Part shown: in pieces, positions 55,114 to 64,000 of the stretch
Layout: every line of letters starts with the position of its first letter
Numbering within the stretch: the stretch's first letter is position 1
Source of the DNA: AP-15 sp963796155
GTDB lineage: Bacteria > Pseudomonadota > Alphaproteobacteria > ATCC43930 > CGMCC-115725
DNA length: 64,000 nt
Direction of reading: 5' to 3'
Assembly (NCBI GenBank): GCA_963796155.1
Contig: CAWCKT010000057.1
Coordinates: 1 to 64,000, forward strand
Position numbers and translations under genes: made by a program
The notes under the pieces: model-generated
Seen by the model: the letters and a program-made list of their open reading frames with translations, nothing else
What the model was told of the DNA's origin: nothing
Database searches by the model: none

Positions 55114-55634
55114 CCTGCCACGCCTATCCGGCTTCGGCTTTGCTCGGTGACTATCTTCGAGCCGGCGCGGGGTTCGTCCCAACCGCGGCAATTCTCGCGA
55201 CGTTGCCCGTCGGCATAGCTGCTGCGACCGTGTTGAGCGGCTTTGCAGCGCTCTTTGCGGTGTTCGGCATCCGCACGATCCTTCGCCACGGAACCCGGTT
55301 CGAGATGACAGAAGCGGCGTTGCGCGTGTCGGGACTGTATCGCACCTCGATTGTCTGGGGAGAGCTCGATCGTGTGAACCTCGCTTATTATTCCACTCGT
55401 CGCGACCGGCGTGACGGCTGGATGCAGCTGGAGCTCCGCTCCGGTTGGTCGCGGCTACGCCTTGACAGCCGAATAGAGGGTTTTGTCGAGCTCGTCGAGA
55501 AGTCGGCCAGAGCAGCCGAGACGCGGGGTTTGCAGCTCAATGCGGCTACCTTGGCGAATTTGGCCGCTCTAGGAGTGAGAGTGAGATTGCGCGCGGAACC
55601 CGCCCTGCGTGAAATGGCGGGAGAGCCCTTTTGA
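55110..55634 (+). CDS. Small membrane protein with PH-like domain
   Basis: 174 residues starting at ATG 55110, overlapping the deacetylase stop. Two hydrophobic segments occur at about 25-55, followed by a soluble beta-rich domain (FEMTEAALRVSGLYRTSIVW), which resembles bacterial PH domains; this is a weak fold guess. Function unknown. Its last codons overlap the next gene (TTGA). Part of the glycan cluster by spacing. Confidence 0.6.
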   Translation: MTCHAYPASALLGDYLRAGAGFVPTAAILATLPVGIAAATVLSGFAALFAVFGIRTILRHGTRFEMTEAALRVSGLYRTSIVWGELDRVNLAYYSTRRDRRDGWMQLELRSGWSRLRLDSRIEGFVELVEKSARAAETRGLQLNAATLANLAALGVRVRLRAEPALREMAGEPF

Positions 55635-57547
55635 CTGATCTTCTCGCGATCCGCGACCTCCATGTCCGTTTCGCGGCGCCGGGCGGCTTTATTCGGGCGG
55701 TTACGGGTGTCTCGTTCCGCGTTCGTCCGCGATCAACGGTGGCGCTCGTTGGCGAATCCGGCTCGGGAAAGTCGGTGGTCAGCCAGACGATCCTTCGCAT
55801 CCTGCCGCGTAGCGGTGTCATCACACGCGGTCAGGTATTGTTTACCGATCCGCGGCTCGATGGCGAGGTCGTAGACCTAGCGAAACTGCCGAGCGATGGC
55901 GAGCAGATGCGGGCGATCCGCGGCGGGCGTATATCGATCATCTTCCAGGAGCCGATGACCTCGCTGTCGCCGGTCCATACGATCGGCAATCAGGTCGGCG
56001 AAGCGCTGCGGCTCCATCGCCGGGTGACAGCTGCGGAAGCTGTCGAATTGACGGAGGAGATGCTTCGTCTCGTCGGTTTCCCCGACCCCGAGCGGGCGGT
56101 GCGCAGTTATCCCTTTGAGCTGTCGGGAGGGTTGCGTCAGCGTGCAATGATCGCGATGGCTCTGGTTTGCCGCCCAGCACTGCTGATTGCGGACGAGCCG
56201 ACGACGGCGCTCGATGTGACCATCCAGGCGCAGATCCTCAAGCTGATAATCGAGCTCCAGCGTGAGCTCAGCATGGCGGTTCTATTGATCACCCATGACC
56301 TCGGCGTCGTTGCCAACATCGCCGAAGAGATCGTGGTGATGTATCGCGGCGAGGTCATGGAGAGCGGCACACTGGACGACATCTTTCGCCGAGCTGAGCA
56401 CCCTTATTTGAAGGCGCTGTTGCGCGCGGTCCCTCGCTTCGACATGAAGCCCGGGGAACGCCTCGTCCCGATCCGTGAGATCCAGCCGGGAGCTGCCCCA
56501 TATCTGATGGCCGAGAAGGCAGAATGGCCGGCTGGCGCCGATGGCCCGCTGCTTGAATGCGTCGGCGTGCGAAAGTCCTTTACCATTCGCAAGAGCGGAT
56601 GGTTCGGGAACGGTAGATCGGGCCCGCAGGTGGTTGCCGTCGACGGGATCAGCCTGAGGATCGAGCGTGGTGAGTGTCTCGGGCTGGTCGGCGAGAGCGG
56701 ATGCGGTAAGACAACGTTGAGCAAACTGCTGCTGCGAGCCGTGTCGCCCGATTCAGGGTCGATTACGTTTAACGACCGTGGACGGTTGACCAACGTGCTC
56801 TCTCTGGAGGGCGAGGATCTGAAGCGGTTTCGGCGGCAGGTGCAGTTCATCTTTCAGGACCCCTTCGGGTCGCTGAACCCGAGGATGACGGTCTATGATA
56901 TTATCGAAGAGCCGCTCGTCATCCACGGGATCGGCGATGCGCGCTCGCGTCGTGAGATGGTATATGAGCTCGTCACCCTCGTCGGGCTCGACCTTCACCA
57001 TGTCAGACGTTACCCACACAGCTTTTCCGGAGGTCAGCGCCAGCGCATCGGCATTGCCCGTGCCCTTGCATTGCGGCCTGGTTTGGTGATCTGCGACGAG
57101 CCGACATCGGCGCTTGACGTTTCAATTCAAGCGCAAATTCTCAATTTGCTGATGGATTTAAAGAAAAAGCTCTCACTCACCTACCTTTTCATTTCGCACA
57201 ATCTCGCCGTCGTCGATTATATCGCCGACCGCATCGCGGTAATGTGCGCCGGCCGTATTGTCGAAATCGCCGATCGCGCGACACTCTTTCGCAACCCGGT
57301 GCATCCGTATACGCTGGCCCTGCTCGCGGCCGTGCCAACCCCGGATCCGTCCCGCTGCCTCGACTTCCATCAGCTGATGGAGGACAAAGCCTCGGACCCG
57401 GCCGCTTGGCCCGAACCTTTCCGCCGTCAGCCGACGAACTCTCCGTCGCTGATCGAGATCGCCCCGGGCCACTGGGTGGAGGCGCGGGCGTCGCCGCGGG
57501 CGAATGCGACGCCGTCTCGGCAGAAGTTGATCGCAAGTGGAAAGTGA
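55631..57547 (+). CDS. Fused oligopeptide-type ABC ATPase (two ATPase domains)
   Basis: 638 residues from TTG 55631, overlapping the membrane protein. It carries two complete DppD/DppF-like ATPases: Walker A GESGSGKS (41-48) and GESGCGKT (354-361), signatures LSGGLRQR (164-171) and FSGGQRQR (465-472), and the AEHPYLKALLRAVPR-type tail in between. The layout matches YejF-like fused peptide importers. It energises the two permeases downstream. The C-terminal 50 residues are low-complexity. Confidence 0.9.
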   Translation: MTDLLAIRDLHVRFAAPGGFIRAVTGVSFRVRPRSTVALVGESGSGKSVVSQTILRILPRSGVITRGQVLFTDPRLDGEVVDLAKLPSDGEQMRAIRGGRISIIFQEPMTSLSPVHTIGNQVGEALRLHRRVTAAEAVELTEEMLRLVGFPDPERAVRSYPFELSGGLRQRAMIAMALVCRPALLIADEPTTALDVTIQAQILKLIIELQRELSMAVLLITHDLGVVANIAEEIVVMYRGEVMESGTLDDIFRRAEHPYLKALLRAVPRFDMKPGERLVPIREIQPGAAPYLMAEKAEWPAGADGPLLECVGVRKSFTIRKSGWFGNGRSGPQVVAVDGISLRIERGECLGLVGESGCGKTTLSKLLLRAVSPDSGSITFNDRGRLTNVLSLEGEDLKRFRRQVQFIFQDPFGSLNPRMTVYDIIEEPLVIHGIGDARSRREMVYELVTLVGLDLHHVRRYPHSFSGGQRQRIGIARALALRPGLVICDEPTSALDVSIQAQILNLLMDLKKKLSLTYLFISHNLAVVDYIADRIAVMCAGRIVEIADRATLFRNPVHPYTLALLAAVPTPDPSRCLDFHQLMEDKASDPAAWPEPFRRQPTNSPSLIEIAPGHWVEARASPRANATPSRQKLIASGK

Positions 57548-57580
57548 GGCCGAGAAAGCAAGTCAATAGGGAGGAGCGTC

Positions 57581-59590
57581 TTGAAGCGGATCGGTCTTAT
57601 TGTAGTGGCTCTCTCGCTGGCCTTGCCTTGCGCCGTCCGGGCTGAGCTGCAGGAGACGCCGTTTTTCGCGGAGGACGTAGCCAGCGGAAAGCTGCCCGGG
57701 GTTAAGGAACGGCTGCCGAGCGATCCGCAGGTGGCGGAACCCGAAACGATCGGCAGTCCCGGCGGCGAGTTGCGAATGTTGATGGCGGGGCCCAAGGACA
57801 CCCGCATGATGGTGGTTTACGGCTATGCGCGGTTGGTCGGCTATACCCCTGCGCTGTCGCTCGTGCCGGACATTCTCAAATCGCTGGACGTCCAAGAGGG
57901 CCGGATCTTCACACTCCATTTGCGGAGCGGGCACAAATGGTCGGACGGGCATCCCTTCACCGCCGAGGACTTCCGTTATTGGTTCGAGGATGTTGCACAG
58001 AACAACCAATTATCGCCCTCTGGCCTGCCCGTATCGATGTTGGTGCAGGGCGAGGCGCCTCGCTTCGAAGTGCTCGACGACACCACGGTTCGCTACACCT
58101 GGACGCGACCGAACCCTCTGTTTTTGCCTGATCTCGCTGGAGCGGATCCGCTCTACGTCTACTGCCCGGCACATTATCTAAAACAATTCCACCAAAAATA
58201 CGCTGACAAGGCCGCGCTCGACGCGCTCGTTAAAAAGCACAGCCAACGCAATTGGGCGGCATTGCATAGCCGCATGGATACCATGTATCGGAACGACAAT
58301 CCGAGTTTACCCTCTTTGGAGCCTTGGATACTGAAGACCCGGCCCCCTGCTGACCGGTTCATATTCGAAAGGAATCCTTATTACTACCGGGTAGACGAGG
58401 CGGGGCATCAGCTGCCGTATATCGATACGGTCGTCATGTCGATTGCCGACAGCAAGATTATTCCGGCAAAAACCGGCGCGGGCGAGAGCGACCTTCAGGC
58501 CCGCTATCTGCGCTTTGACAATTACACTTTTCTTAAACAAAGCGAAGAGCGCAATAAATATAAGGTGCGCCTCTGGCGGACGGGTCCAGGCAGTCAACTC
58601 GCCCTCTATCCAAATCTCAACGTCAACGATGAGATTTGGCGCGCACTGGTGCGGGACCTGCGCTTTCGTCGCGCCCTGTCGCTCGCCGTGAACCGTCACG
58701 AGATCAATCAGGCGATCTATTTCGGGCTGGCGATCGAAGGACAGAACACGGTTCTGCCGCAGAGCCCACTTTACGAGCCCCAATACCGCTCAGCCTGGGC
58801 CACGTTTGACGTGCGCGAGGCCAATCGCCTGCTCGATTTGATCGGTCTCACAAAGCGCGACAGCGACGGCACGCGTCTACTTCCTGACGGCCGGCCCATG
58901 GAGATTATTGTAGAGAATTCCGGCGAGTCGACTGAACAATCGGACGTGTTGGAGTTGATCCGCAATTCTTGGCGGCGAATCGGAATTAGGCTTTTCGCTA
59001 AGCCGTTGCAACTGACGCTGTTTCGACGCCGGGTCTTCTCGGGCGAGACGTTGATGTCGATCGACAAGGGGATTGAGAACGGCCTTGCGACATCCGCGAT
59101 GTCGCCTTGGGAATTGGCGCCGACAAGTCAACAGCAACTCGAATGGCCGAAATGGGGTCAATACTACGAGACAAAAGGTAAGGCTGGCGAAGCTCCCGAT
59201 CTTCCGTCGGCGGTCCGGCTTAAGGAGCTTTACGAGAACTGGCTCGGTGCGGCAACGCAGCCGGACCAATCCCGAATTCGGCCCGCGCTGGTGTCGTCTG
59301 CGAGTACGACCGTCGGCGCGGCAGTGCAGCCGGACCAGTCCCAAATCTGGCACACAATGCTTCAGATATCGGCCGATGAGGTTTATTCGATCGGCACGGT
59401 CGCCGGTGTGCTCCAGCCGATCGTGGTGAGCGAGAAACTGCATAATGTCCCCGACAAGGGGATATACAACTGGGATCCCGGCGCGTTTTTCGGGATCTAC
59501 AAGCCGGACGGATTTTGGTTCGACACCTCCGAGACCCGTGCGAAATCGGCGTCTTCGGAGAGCGCATCGCCGTCGCCGGGGCATCCTTGA
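57581..59590 (+). CDS. Extracellular solute-binding protein (family 5, peptide type)
   Basis: 669-residue periplasmic binding protein starting at TTG 57581 (GGGAGGAG upstream). Signal peptide at about 1-20 (VVALSLALPCAVRA). Family 5 elements include FTAEDFRYWFEDV and FRRALSLAVNRHEINQAI. Near residues 557-585 a segment (GAATQPDQSRI / GAAVQPDQSQI) is repeated 23 codons apart. Upstream of its two permeases. Ligand unknown. Confidence 0.9.
   Translation: MKRIGLIVVALSLALPCAVRAELQETPFFAEDVASGKLPGVKERLPSDPQVAEPETIGSPGGELRMLMAGPKDTRMMVVYGYARLVGYTPALSLVPDILKSLDVQEGRIFTLHLRSGHKWSDGHPFTAEDFRYWFEDVAQNNQLSPSGLPVSMLVQGEAPRFEVLDDTTVRYTWTRPNPLFLPDLAGADPLYVYCPAHYLKQFHQKYADKAALDALVKKHSQRNWAALHSRMDTMYRNDNPSLPSLEPWILKTRPPADRFIFERNPYYYRVDEAGHQLPYIDTVVMSIADSKIIPAKTGAGESDLQARYLRFDNYTFLKQSEERNKYKVRLWRTGPGSQLALYPNLNVNDEIWRALVRDLRFRRALSLAVNRHEINQAIYFGLAIEGQNTVLPQSPLYEPQYRSAWATFDVREANRLLDLIGLTKRDSDGTRLLPDGRPMEIIVENSGESTEQSDVLELIRNSWRRIGIRLFAKPLQLTLFRRRVFSGETLMSIDKGIENGLATSAMSPWELAPTSQQQLEWPKWGQYYETKGKAGEAPDLPSAVRLKELYENWLGAATQPDQSRIRPALVSSASTTVGAAVQPDQSQIWHTMLQISADEVYSIGTVAGVLQPIVVSEKLHNVPDKGIYNWDPGAFFGIYKPDGFWFDTSETRAKSASSESASPSPGHP
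59249..59349 (+). repeat. 69-bp-spaced internal duplication in the binding-protein gene
   Basis: GCGGCAACGCAGCCGGACCA (from 59249) and GCGGCAGTGCAGCCGGACCA (from 59318) are near-identical and lie 69 bp apart. The frame is kept and 23 residues are added. Confidence 0.75.
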
Positions 59591-59645
59591 CCGCGGATTG
59601 GATCCGGTTTCTCGAAGACTAACCAGACCAGAAAGAACTGGCTCC

Positions 59646-60644
59646 ATGCTTGCCTACATCGTTCATCGGATCCTGATCATGATCCCAACGCTGATCGCAA
59701 TCAGCATCGTAATTTTCACGATCATCAACCTGCCGCAGGGCAACTATTTCACGACCTATATCGCCGAGTTGCAAGAGTTGGGTGAGCCCGCGGATCTGGC
59801 CAAAATTCATTTTCTCGAGGCTGAGTACGGTTTCGACCGTCCGCTGTGGGGACAATATCTGTACTGGGCCGGCGGGCTTCTTCGCGGAGATCTGGGATAC
59901 TCTTTCACCTATAACTTGCCGGTTACCAAAGTCGTGGGCGACCGTCTGTTCCTGACCTTTCTTGTCTCCTTCACCACGATCCTCTTTACCTATCTCGTGG
60001 CCTTCCCGATCGGCGTCTATTCCGCAACTCATCAATACAGCTGGACGGACTATCTCTTGACGCTGCTTGGGTTCCTCGGGTTGGCGACGCCAAGCTTTCT
60101 CCTGGCTCTCGTCCTGCTCTACTTGGCGAACGTGTATTTCGGAATTTCGATCGGCGGGCTGATGGATCCGCAATACGTCGATCAGCCATGGACTTGGCCC
60201 AAAATCTTCTCCGTCCTCGGCCACATCTGGATCCCGGTCATCGTCATCGGTACGGCGGGGACGGCGAGCATGATCCGGCGGTTGCGCGCCAATCTGTTGG
60301 ACGAGTTGCAGAAGCAATATGTCGTGACGGCGCGCGCCAAGGGTCTGCCTCCCCTCAAGATACTCCTCAAATATCCCTTGCGTCTGGCCCTCAACCCGTT
60401 CATTTCCGATATCGGCTCCCTGTTACCGCACGTCATCTCCGGCGCGGCGATTGTCTCCGTCGTGATGTCTCTGCCTACTACCGGACCGATGCTGCTCGAC
60501 GCGTTGCGCAGCCAGGACATGTATCTTGCGGGCTCGTTTTTGATGTTCATGGCATTCCTGACGGTGATTGGCGTATTCGTGTCCGATCTGGCACTGGCCA
60601 CCCTCGATCCCCGGATCCGTCTGCAGGCGGGCCGCCGCCGATGA
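59646..60644 (+). CDS. Oligopeptide ABC permease 1 (DppB/YejB-like)
   Basis: 332 residues, about six membrane spans, starting at ATG 59646. The cytoplasmic loop with VTARAKGLPPLKILLKYPLR is the EAA-type coupling motif that contacts the ATPase. The C-terminus overlaps the next permease (ATGA). The frame is open upstream without family sequence. Confidence 0.9.
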   Translation: MLAYIVHRILIMIPTLIAISIVIFTIINLPQGNYFTTYIAELQELGEPADLAKIHFLEAEYGFDRPLWGQYLYWAGGLLRGDLGYSFTYNLPVTKVVGDRLFLTFLVSFTTILFTYLVAFPIGVYSATHQYSWTDYLLTLLGFLGLATPSFLLALVLLYLANVYFGISIGGLMDPQYVDQPWTWPKIFSVLGHIWIPVIVIGTAGTASMIRRLRANLLDELQKQYVVTARAKGLPPLKILLKYPLRLALNPFISDIGSLLPHVISGAAIVSVVMSLPTTGPMLLDALRSQDMYLAGSFLMFMAFLTVIGVFVSDLALATLDPRIRLQAGRRR

Positions 60645-61861
60645 GCGACCTGGCTTTTGCGCCCGGCGACGCGCCGCGCAACAGCAACGACGCGACGGCT
60701 GATCTCACCGGCGATCAACTGCCGCACTACGTCTCGGGCGCTCCGTTCGACCCCTATGCGGTCGAGCGGATGACACCGGCGCAAGAGCGTTTTTACCAAG
60801 CCTCGCAATGGCGCATGATGTGGTGGAAGCTGTGCCGCCACAGGATAGCGGTTCTGTCCGGCGCGGTGCTGTTGACGATGTATTTGTCGATCTTGATCTG
60901 CGAATTCCTCTCCCCGTACGATCTCGACACGCGCAACACCGACTTTATCTTTGCGCCGCCTCAGCGCGTCCGGATCTTCCACGATGGTCGGCTCGTCGCC
61001 CCGTTCGTCTACGGCTACGATTATCGGCTCGACATGACCAACCTCGAGCGCGTCTACACGCCAAACCCGAAGAAACGCGAGACTATCCGCTTCTTTTGCC
61101 ATGGTGACCCGTATCTGTTCTGGGGGTTGTTCCCTGGCGACCTACACTTGGCCTGCCCGGCTCGAGGCGGACAGCTGTTCCTGCTCGGTACCGATCGTCT
61201 CGGACGCGATCTCCTATCGCGGATGGTCTATGGGGCGCGGATTTCGCTGACGGTCGGGCTCTTCGGCGTCGCGGTGAGCTTTACGCTCGGCATCCTGATC
61301 GGTGGGATCGCCGGCTATTATGGCGGTTGGACCGATATCCTGATTCAACGTGGGATCGAGGTCATCCAATCCTTTCCGCACCTGCCGCTGTGGATGGCGC
61401 TTTCCGCGATCCTGCCGGTGAGTTGGAGCCCAATCCTTGTCTATGTCGGCATCACGCTGATCCTTGGGATGATCGAATGGACCCACCTCGCTCGCGCCGT
61501 GCGGTCCAAGCTCCTGGCGCTCCGCGAGGAGGACTTCTGCACCGCCGCGGTGCTGATGGGAGCGCGGCCGGCGCGCGTGATCGGACGGCATCTTCTGCCG
61601 AGTTTCATGAGCCATCTGATTGCCTCGGCAACGTTGGTGGTCCCGGGCATGATCCTCGGTGAGACGGCGCTATCGTTCCTTGGTCTCGGACTTCGGCCGC
61701 CAATGACGAGTTGGGGCGTTCTGCTCAACGAAGCACAAAACATCAACGTAGTCGCGCTCTATCCCTGGTTGATGCTGCCGGTCGTCAACGTAGTAATCAC
61801 CGTGCTCGCCTTCAATTTTTTCGGCGATGGTTTGCGCGATGCTGCCGACCCTTATCATTGA
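60641..61861 (+). CDS. Oligopeptide ABC permease 2 (DppC/YejE-like) with inserted periplasmic loop
   Basis: 406 residues from ATG 60641. An N-terminal cytoplasmic stretch of about 65 residues precedes the first span; about 100 residues, including two cysteines (FFCHGD and HLACPA), come before the second. The membrane core has LLGTDRLGRDLLSRM and the EAA-type loop ALREEDFCTAAVLMGA. Longer than typical DppC (about 300) and similar in plan to YejE. Last gene of the transporter. Confidence 0.88.
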   Translation: MSDLAFAPGDAPRNSNDATADLTGDQLPHYVSGAPFDPYAVERMTPAQERFYQASQWRMMWWKLCRHRIAVLSGAVLLTMYLSILICEFLSPYDLDTRNTDFIFAPPQRVRIFHDGRLVAPFVYGYDYRLDMTNLERVYTPNPKKRETIRFFCHGDPYLFWGLFPGDLHLACPARGGQLFLLGTDRLGRDLLSRMVYGARISLTVGLFGVAVSFTLGILIGGIAGYYGGWTDILIQRGIEVIQSFPHLPLWMALSAILPVSWSPILVYVGITLILGMIEWTHLARAVRSKLLALREEDFCTAAVLMGARPARVIGRHLLPSFMSHLIASATLVVPGMILGETALSFLGLGLRPPMTSWGVLLNEAQNINVVALYPWLMLPVVNVVITVLAFNFFGDGLRDAADPYH

Positions 61862-62045
61862 GGTCGTGACTACAACCTCATCGTTGCCGGCGGGCAAATC
61901 TTTGAGCCGCTGGAGGTGCCGAAAAACCCGGCTCCAATGGGGCGGGAGCGGGGCGAGTGCTTGAAGGGCTCGTCGACAAGCAACACCTTTGGCGGAGATG
62001 ATCGACAATGACCGGTTCTCTGCAGAAAGCGGTCGGAGATCCCGT

Positions 62046-63299
62046 ATGCGCGCTCTGCAACCGGTTCGAGGCACTCAAGATCTTCTCCCTGAAGCGGCAC
62101 TACGCCACCGCCGGGTGATTGAGACTGCCCGGACGGCGGCCGAGCTCTATGGGTTTGCGGAGATCGCGACGCCGATTTTCGAGTTCACCGAGGTTTTCGC
62201 ACGGCCTATCGGCGAGCATACCGACATCGTCGCCAAGGAGATGTACACGTTTACCGACCGCGGCGGCGGGGAAGTAACCTTGCGGCCGGAAAACACAGCG
62301 GGTGTCGTCCGCGCGGTGATCTCGAATGGGCTCGCGCAGAGCGTGCCACTCAAATTCTTCTACAACGGGCCGATGTTTCGCTATGAGCGGCCACAAAAGG
62401 GCCGCTTCCGCCAGTTCCACCAGGTTGGGGTTGAACTGATCGGCGTCGCGCAACCGCAAGCCGACATCGAGGTCATCGCGCTGGGTAGCCGCATCCTCGA
62501 TGCGCTCGGCGTCGGTGCGCGGGTCGTACTCGAGCTCAACACCTTGGGCGACCCCGCGAGCCGCGCCGCCTATCGCGATGCGCTCGTGTCCTATTTTTTG
62601 GGGCGTGTCTCCGAATTGTCGGAAGACAGCCGCCGTCGCCTCGAACGCAACCCGTTGCGCATCTTCGATTCAAAAGCAGAAACTGATCAGCTCGTCGCCC
62701 ATGACGCCCCGCCCTTTGCCGATTACCTCAATCCCGGATCGTACGATTTCTTTGATCGGGTCCGCGCCGGGCTTGAACGGCTCGACATAGATTATCGGCT
62801 GAATCCGCGGCTCGTGCGGGGGCTCGACTACTATACTCACACGGCGTTCGAGTTCGTCACGACCGACCTTGGCGCGCAAGGCACGGTGCTGGGCGGCGGT
62901 CGGTATGACGGGCTGGTCGAGCTGATGGGTGGGCCGGCGCTGCCCGGGGTCGGCTGGGCGGCCGGCATCGAGCGGCTCGCGATGCTGATCGACGCACCGT
63001 CCCCGCCGCGAAGCCCGGTCGCCCTCGTACCGATCGGCGAGGCCGGCGAAGCCGTCGCGCTGAAGCTCGCCGAGGATCTCCGCCGCCAGGGCTTCATGAT
63101 CGATCTCGGTTATTCGGGAAACCTCGCGCGCCGTCTGCACCGGGCCGATCGGATCGGCGCGTTCGCGGCCATATTGTTGGGCGAGAATGAGTTGGCCCGA
63201 GGCAGTGCGACCTTGCGTGATCTCACCAACGGTGCGCAGAGCGAGGTGCCGCTTGCCGAGTTGCCGGCAAAGCTGCGGGCGCTGGCCGACGAGAGCTGA
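62046..63299 (+). CDS. hisS: Histidyl-tRNA synthetase
   Basis: Class II synthetase that charges tRNA-His. The ATG at 62046 (GGAG 8 bp upstream) gives 417 residues starting MRALQPVRGTQDLLPE; the frame extends 19 codons upstream without family sequence. Motif 1-3 signatures, including FRYERPQKGRFRQFHQ (motif 2) and RGLDYYTHTAFEF, are present, with a C-terminal anticodon-binding domain. prfA follows 6 bp later. Confidence 0.96.
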   Translation: MRALQPVRGTQDLLPEAALRHRRVIETARTAAELYGFAEIATPIFEFTEVFARPIGEHTDIVAKEMYTFTDRGGGEVTLRPENTAGVVRAVISNGLAQSVPLKFFYNGPMFRYERPQKGRFRQFHQVGVELIGVAQPQADIEVIALGSRILDALGVGARVVLELNTLGDPASRAAYRDALVSYFLGRVSELSEDSRRRLERNPLRIFDSKAETDQLVAHDAPPFADYLNPGSYDFFDRVRAGLERLDIDYRLNPRLVRGLDYYTHTAFEFVTTDLGAQGTVLGGGRYDGLVELMGGPALPGVGWAAGIERLAMLIDAPSPPRSPVALVPIGEAGEAVALKLAEDLRRQGFMIDLGYSGNLARRLHRADRIGAFAAILLGENELARGSATLRDLTNGAQSEVPLAELPAKLRALADES

Positions 63300-63305
63300 C
63301 TCAGG

Positions 63306-64000
63306 ATGGAAGCGTCTCTCGAAGCGCATTTGGAGCAGCTCGTCCGACGCCACGCGGAGCTGCGCGACGCGCTCGGCGGCAGCGGGCTCACGGGGGCTGA
63401 TTTTGCAAGGCTGTCGAAGGAATACAGCGAGCTGAGTCCGATTGTGGGCGGCATCGATGCGCTGTGCCGCGCCCGCGCCGAGCTGGCCTCGCTGACGGAT
63501 CTCGCCCAATCGGACGAGGATGCGGAACTGAAATCGCTTGCCGAAGACGAATTGCGCGCGTTGCGTGAGCGCCTTCCTGCGCTCGAGCATCAAATCAAGC
63601 TGGCGCTGTTGTCGAAGGACGTCGACGATGAGCGCAACGCCATCCTCGAAGTGCGCGCGGGTACCGGCGGGGAGGAGGCGGCGTTGTTCGCCGGCGAGCT
63701 CTTTCGCATGTATCAACGCTATGCCGCGCTGCGCGGCTGGCGCTTTGAAATCCTGGACCTCTCAGAGACCGGCCTCGGCGGTGTCAAGGAGGCGAGCGCA
63801 TCGATCACCGGGCGTCACGTGTTCGCCCGGCTTAAATTCGAGTCCGGGGTGCATCGTGTCCAACGCGTCCCCGAGACCGAGGCGAGCGGGCGCATCCACA
63901 CCTCCGCTGCCACCGTCGCCGTGCTGCCCGAGGCCGAAGAGGTCGACGTCCGGATCGACGAGAAAGAATTGCGCATCGATGTCTTCCGGGCGAGTGGACC
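63306..64000 (+). CDS. prfA: Peptide chain release factor 1, 3' end beyond window
   Basis: Recognises UAA and UAG and releases the finished peptide. 231 codons are present from ATG 63306, with the N-terminal helical domain, the RAGTGGEEAALFAGELFRMY block and the HRVQRVPETEASGRIHTS block. The sequence stops at FRASGP, right where the GGQ catalytic loop should follow, so the family call rests on the N-terminal half. Downstream of hisS by 6 bp, likely co-transcribed. Confidence 0.95.
   Translation, partial: MEASLEAHLEQLVRRHAELRDALGGSGLTGADFARLSKEYSELSPIVGGIDALCRARAELASLTDLAQSDEDAELKSLAEDELRALRERLPALEHQIKLALLSKDVDDERNAILEVRAGTGGEEAALFAGELFRMYQRYAALRGWRFEILDLSETGLGGVKEASASITGRHVFARLKFESGVHRVQRVPETEASGRIHTSAATVAVLPEAEEVDVRIDEKELRIDVFRASG

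Noticed and set aside
61862..62045. Possible RNA gene between the peptide permease and hisS
   Set aside because: No tRNA cloverleaf or other known RNA pattern could be drawn; only the hisS ribosome site is supported.

Overview
The window is one contiguous piece of a high-GC alphaproteobacterial chromosome, most like Rhodospirillales/Rhizobiales in gene order. The evidence is the syntenic blocks dnaB-alr-mlaE-mlaF-radA, rpsF-rpsR-(DUF2232)-rplI, fabD-fabG-acpP-fabF-mltG-yicC, ksgA-pdxA-surA-lptD-lptG-lptF next to pepA-holC-ndk, and hdaA-ppk-ppx, together with a stand-alone HdaA, a Tat-type LolA signal and a tiny aa3 oxidase subunit IV. I saw no rRNA, tRNA, CRISPR array or intact insertion sequence.

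Layout. 1-9254 (minus strand): radA (cut by the window edge), lipid-transport ABC genes mlaF/mlaE, alr, dnaB, a cyclopropane fatty acid synthase-type methyltransferase, rplI, a DUF2232 membrane protein, rpsR and rpsF. 9255-9931 is a gene-free divergent control region with a good promoter at each end. 9932-15459 (plus): fatty-acid synthesis genes, mltG and yicC. 15460-16571 is an accessory patch: a broken IS1595-type transposase and a cytidylate-kinase-like gene, where gmk would be expected. 16636-24523 (minus): ksgA, pdxA, surA, lptD, lptG, lptF. Then a GT2 glycosyltransferase (minus), pepA, holC, ndk and an O-antigen-ligase-like protein (plus), the tiny aa3 oxidase subunit and purN (minus), and a DUF2066 protein, a CDP-alcohol phosphatidyltransferase and hdaA (plus), a sixA-like phosphatase (minus), ppk and ppx (plus). 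37792-38915 is a second accessory patch: a DUF559 endonuclease-like gene bracketed by a 39-bp repeat in inverted orientation, and a strong promoter pointing into the 3' end of ubiH. Then ubiH (minus), ftsK, lolA, a glutamine-amidotransferase-type hydrolase and xth (plus).

45357-55634 is the least ordinary region. It is a divergent glycan-type cluster. On the minus strand are a 936-residue ABC protein with a heavily modified nucleotide-binding domain, a free-standing cyclic-nucleotide-binding domain protein and a small methyltransferase. On the plus strand are four glycosyltransferases, a deacetylase-like protein and a small membrane protein, closely packed. Next come a fused oligopeptide-type ABC ATPase, its binding protein and two permeases, then hisS and the start of prfA, cut by the window end.

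Many genes serve the cell envelope: lipid transport, LPS export, peptidoglycan, fatty acids, lipoprotein sorting and surface glycans. The best candidate for an undescribed system is the 45357-55634 cluster. Other points to check are the DUF559/inverted-repeat cassette, the gmk position taken by a transposase remnant plus a foreign-looking kinase, and in-frame tandem duplications in hdaA, the DUF2066 gene and the peptide-binding protein.
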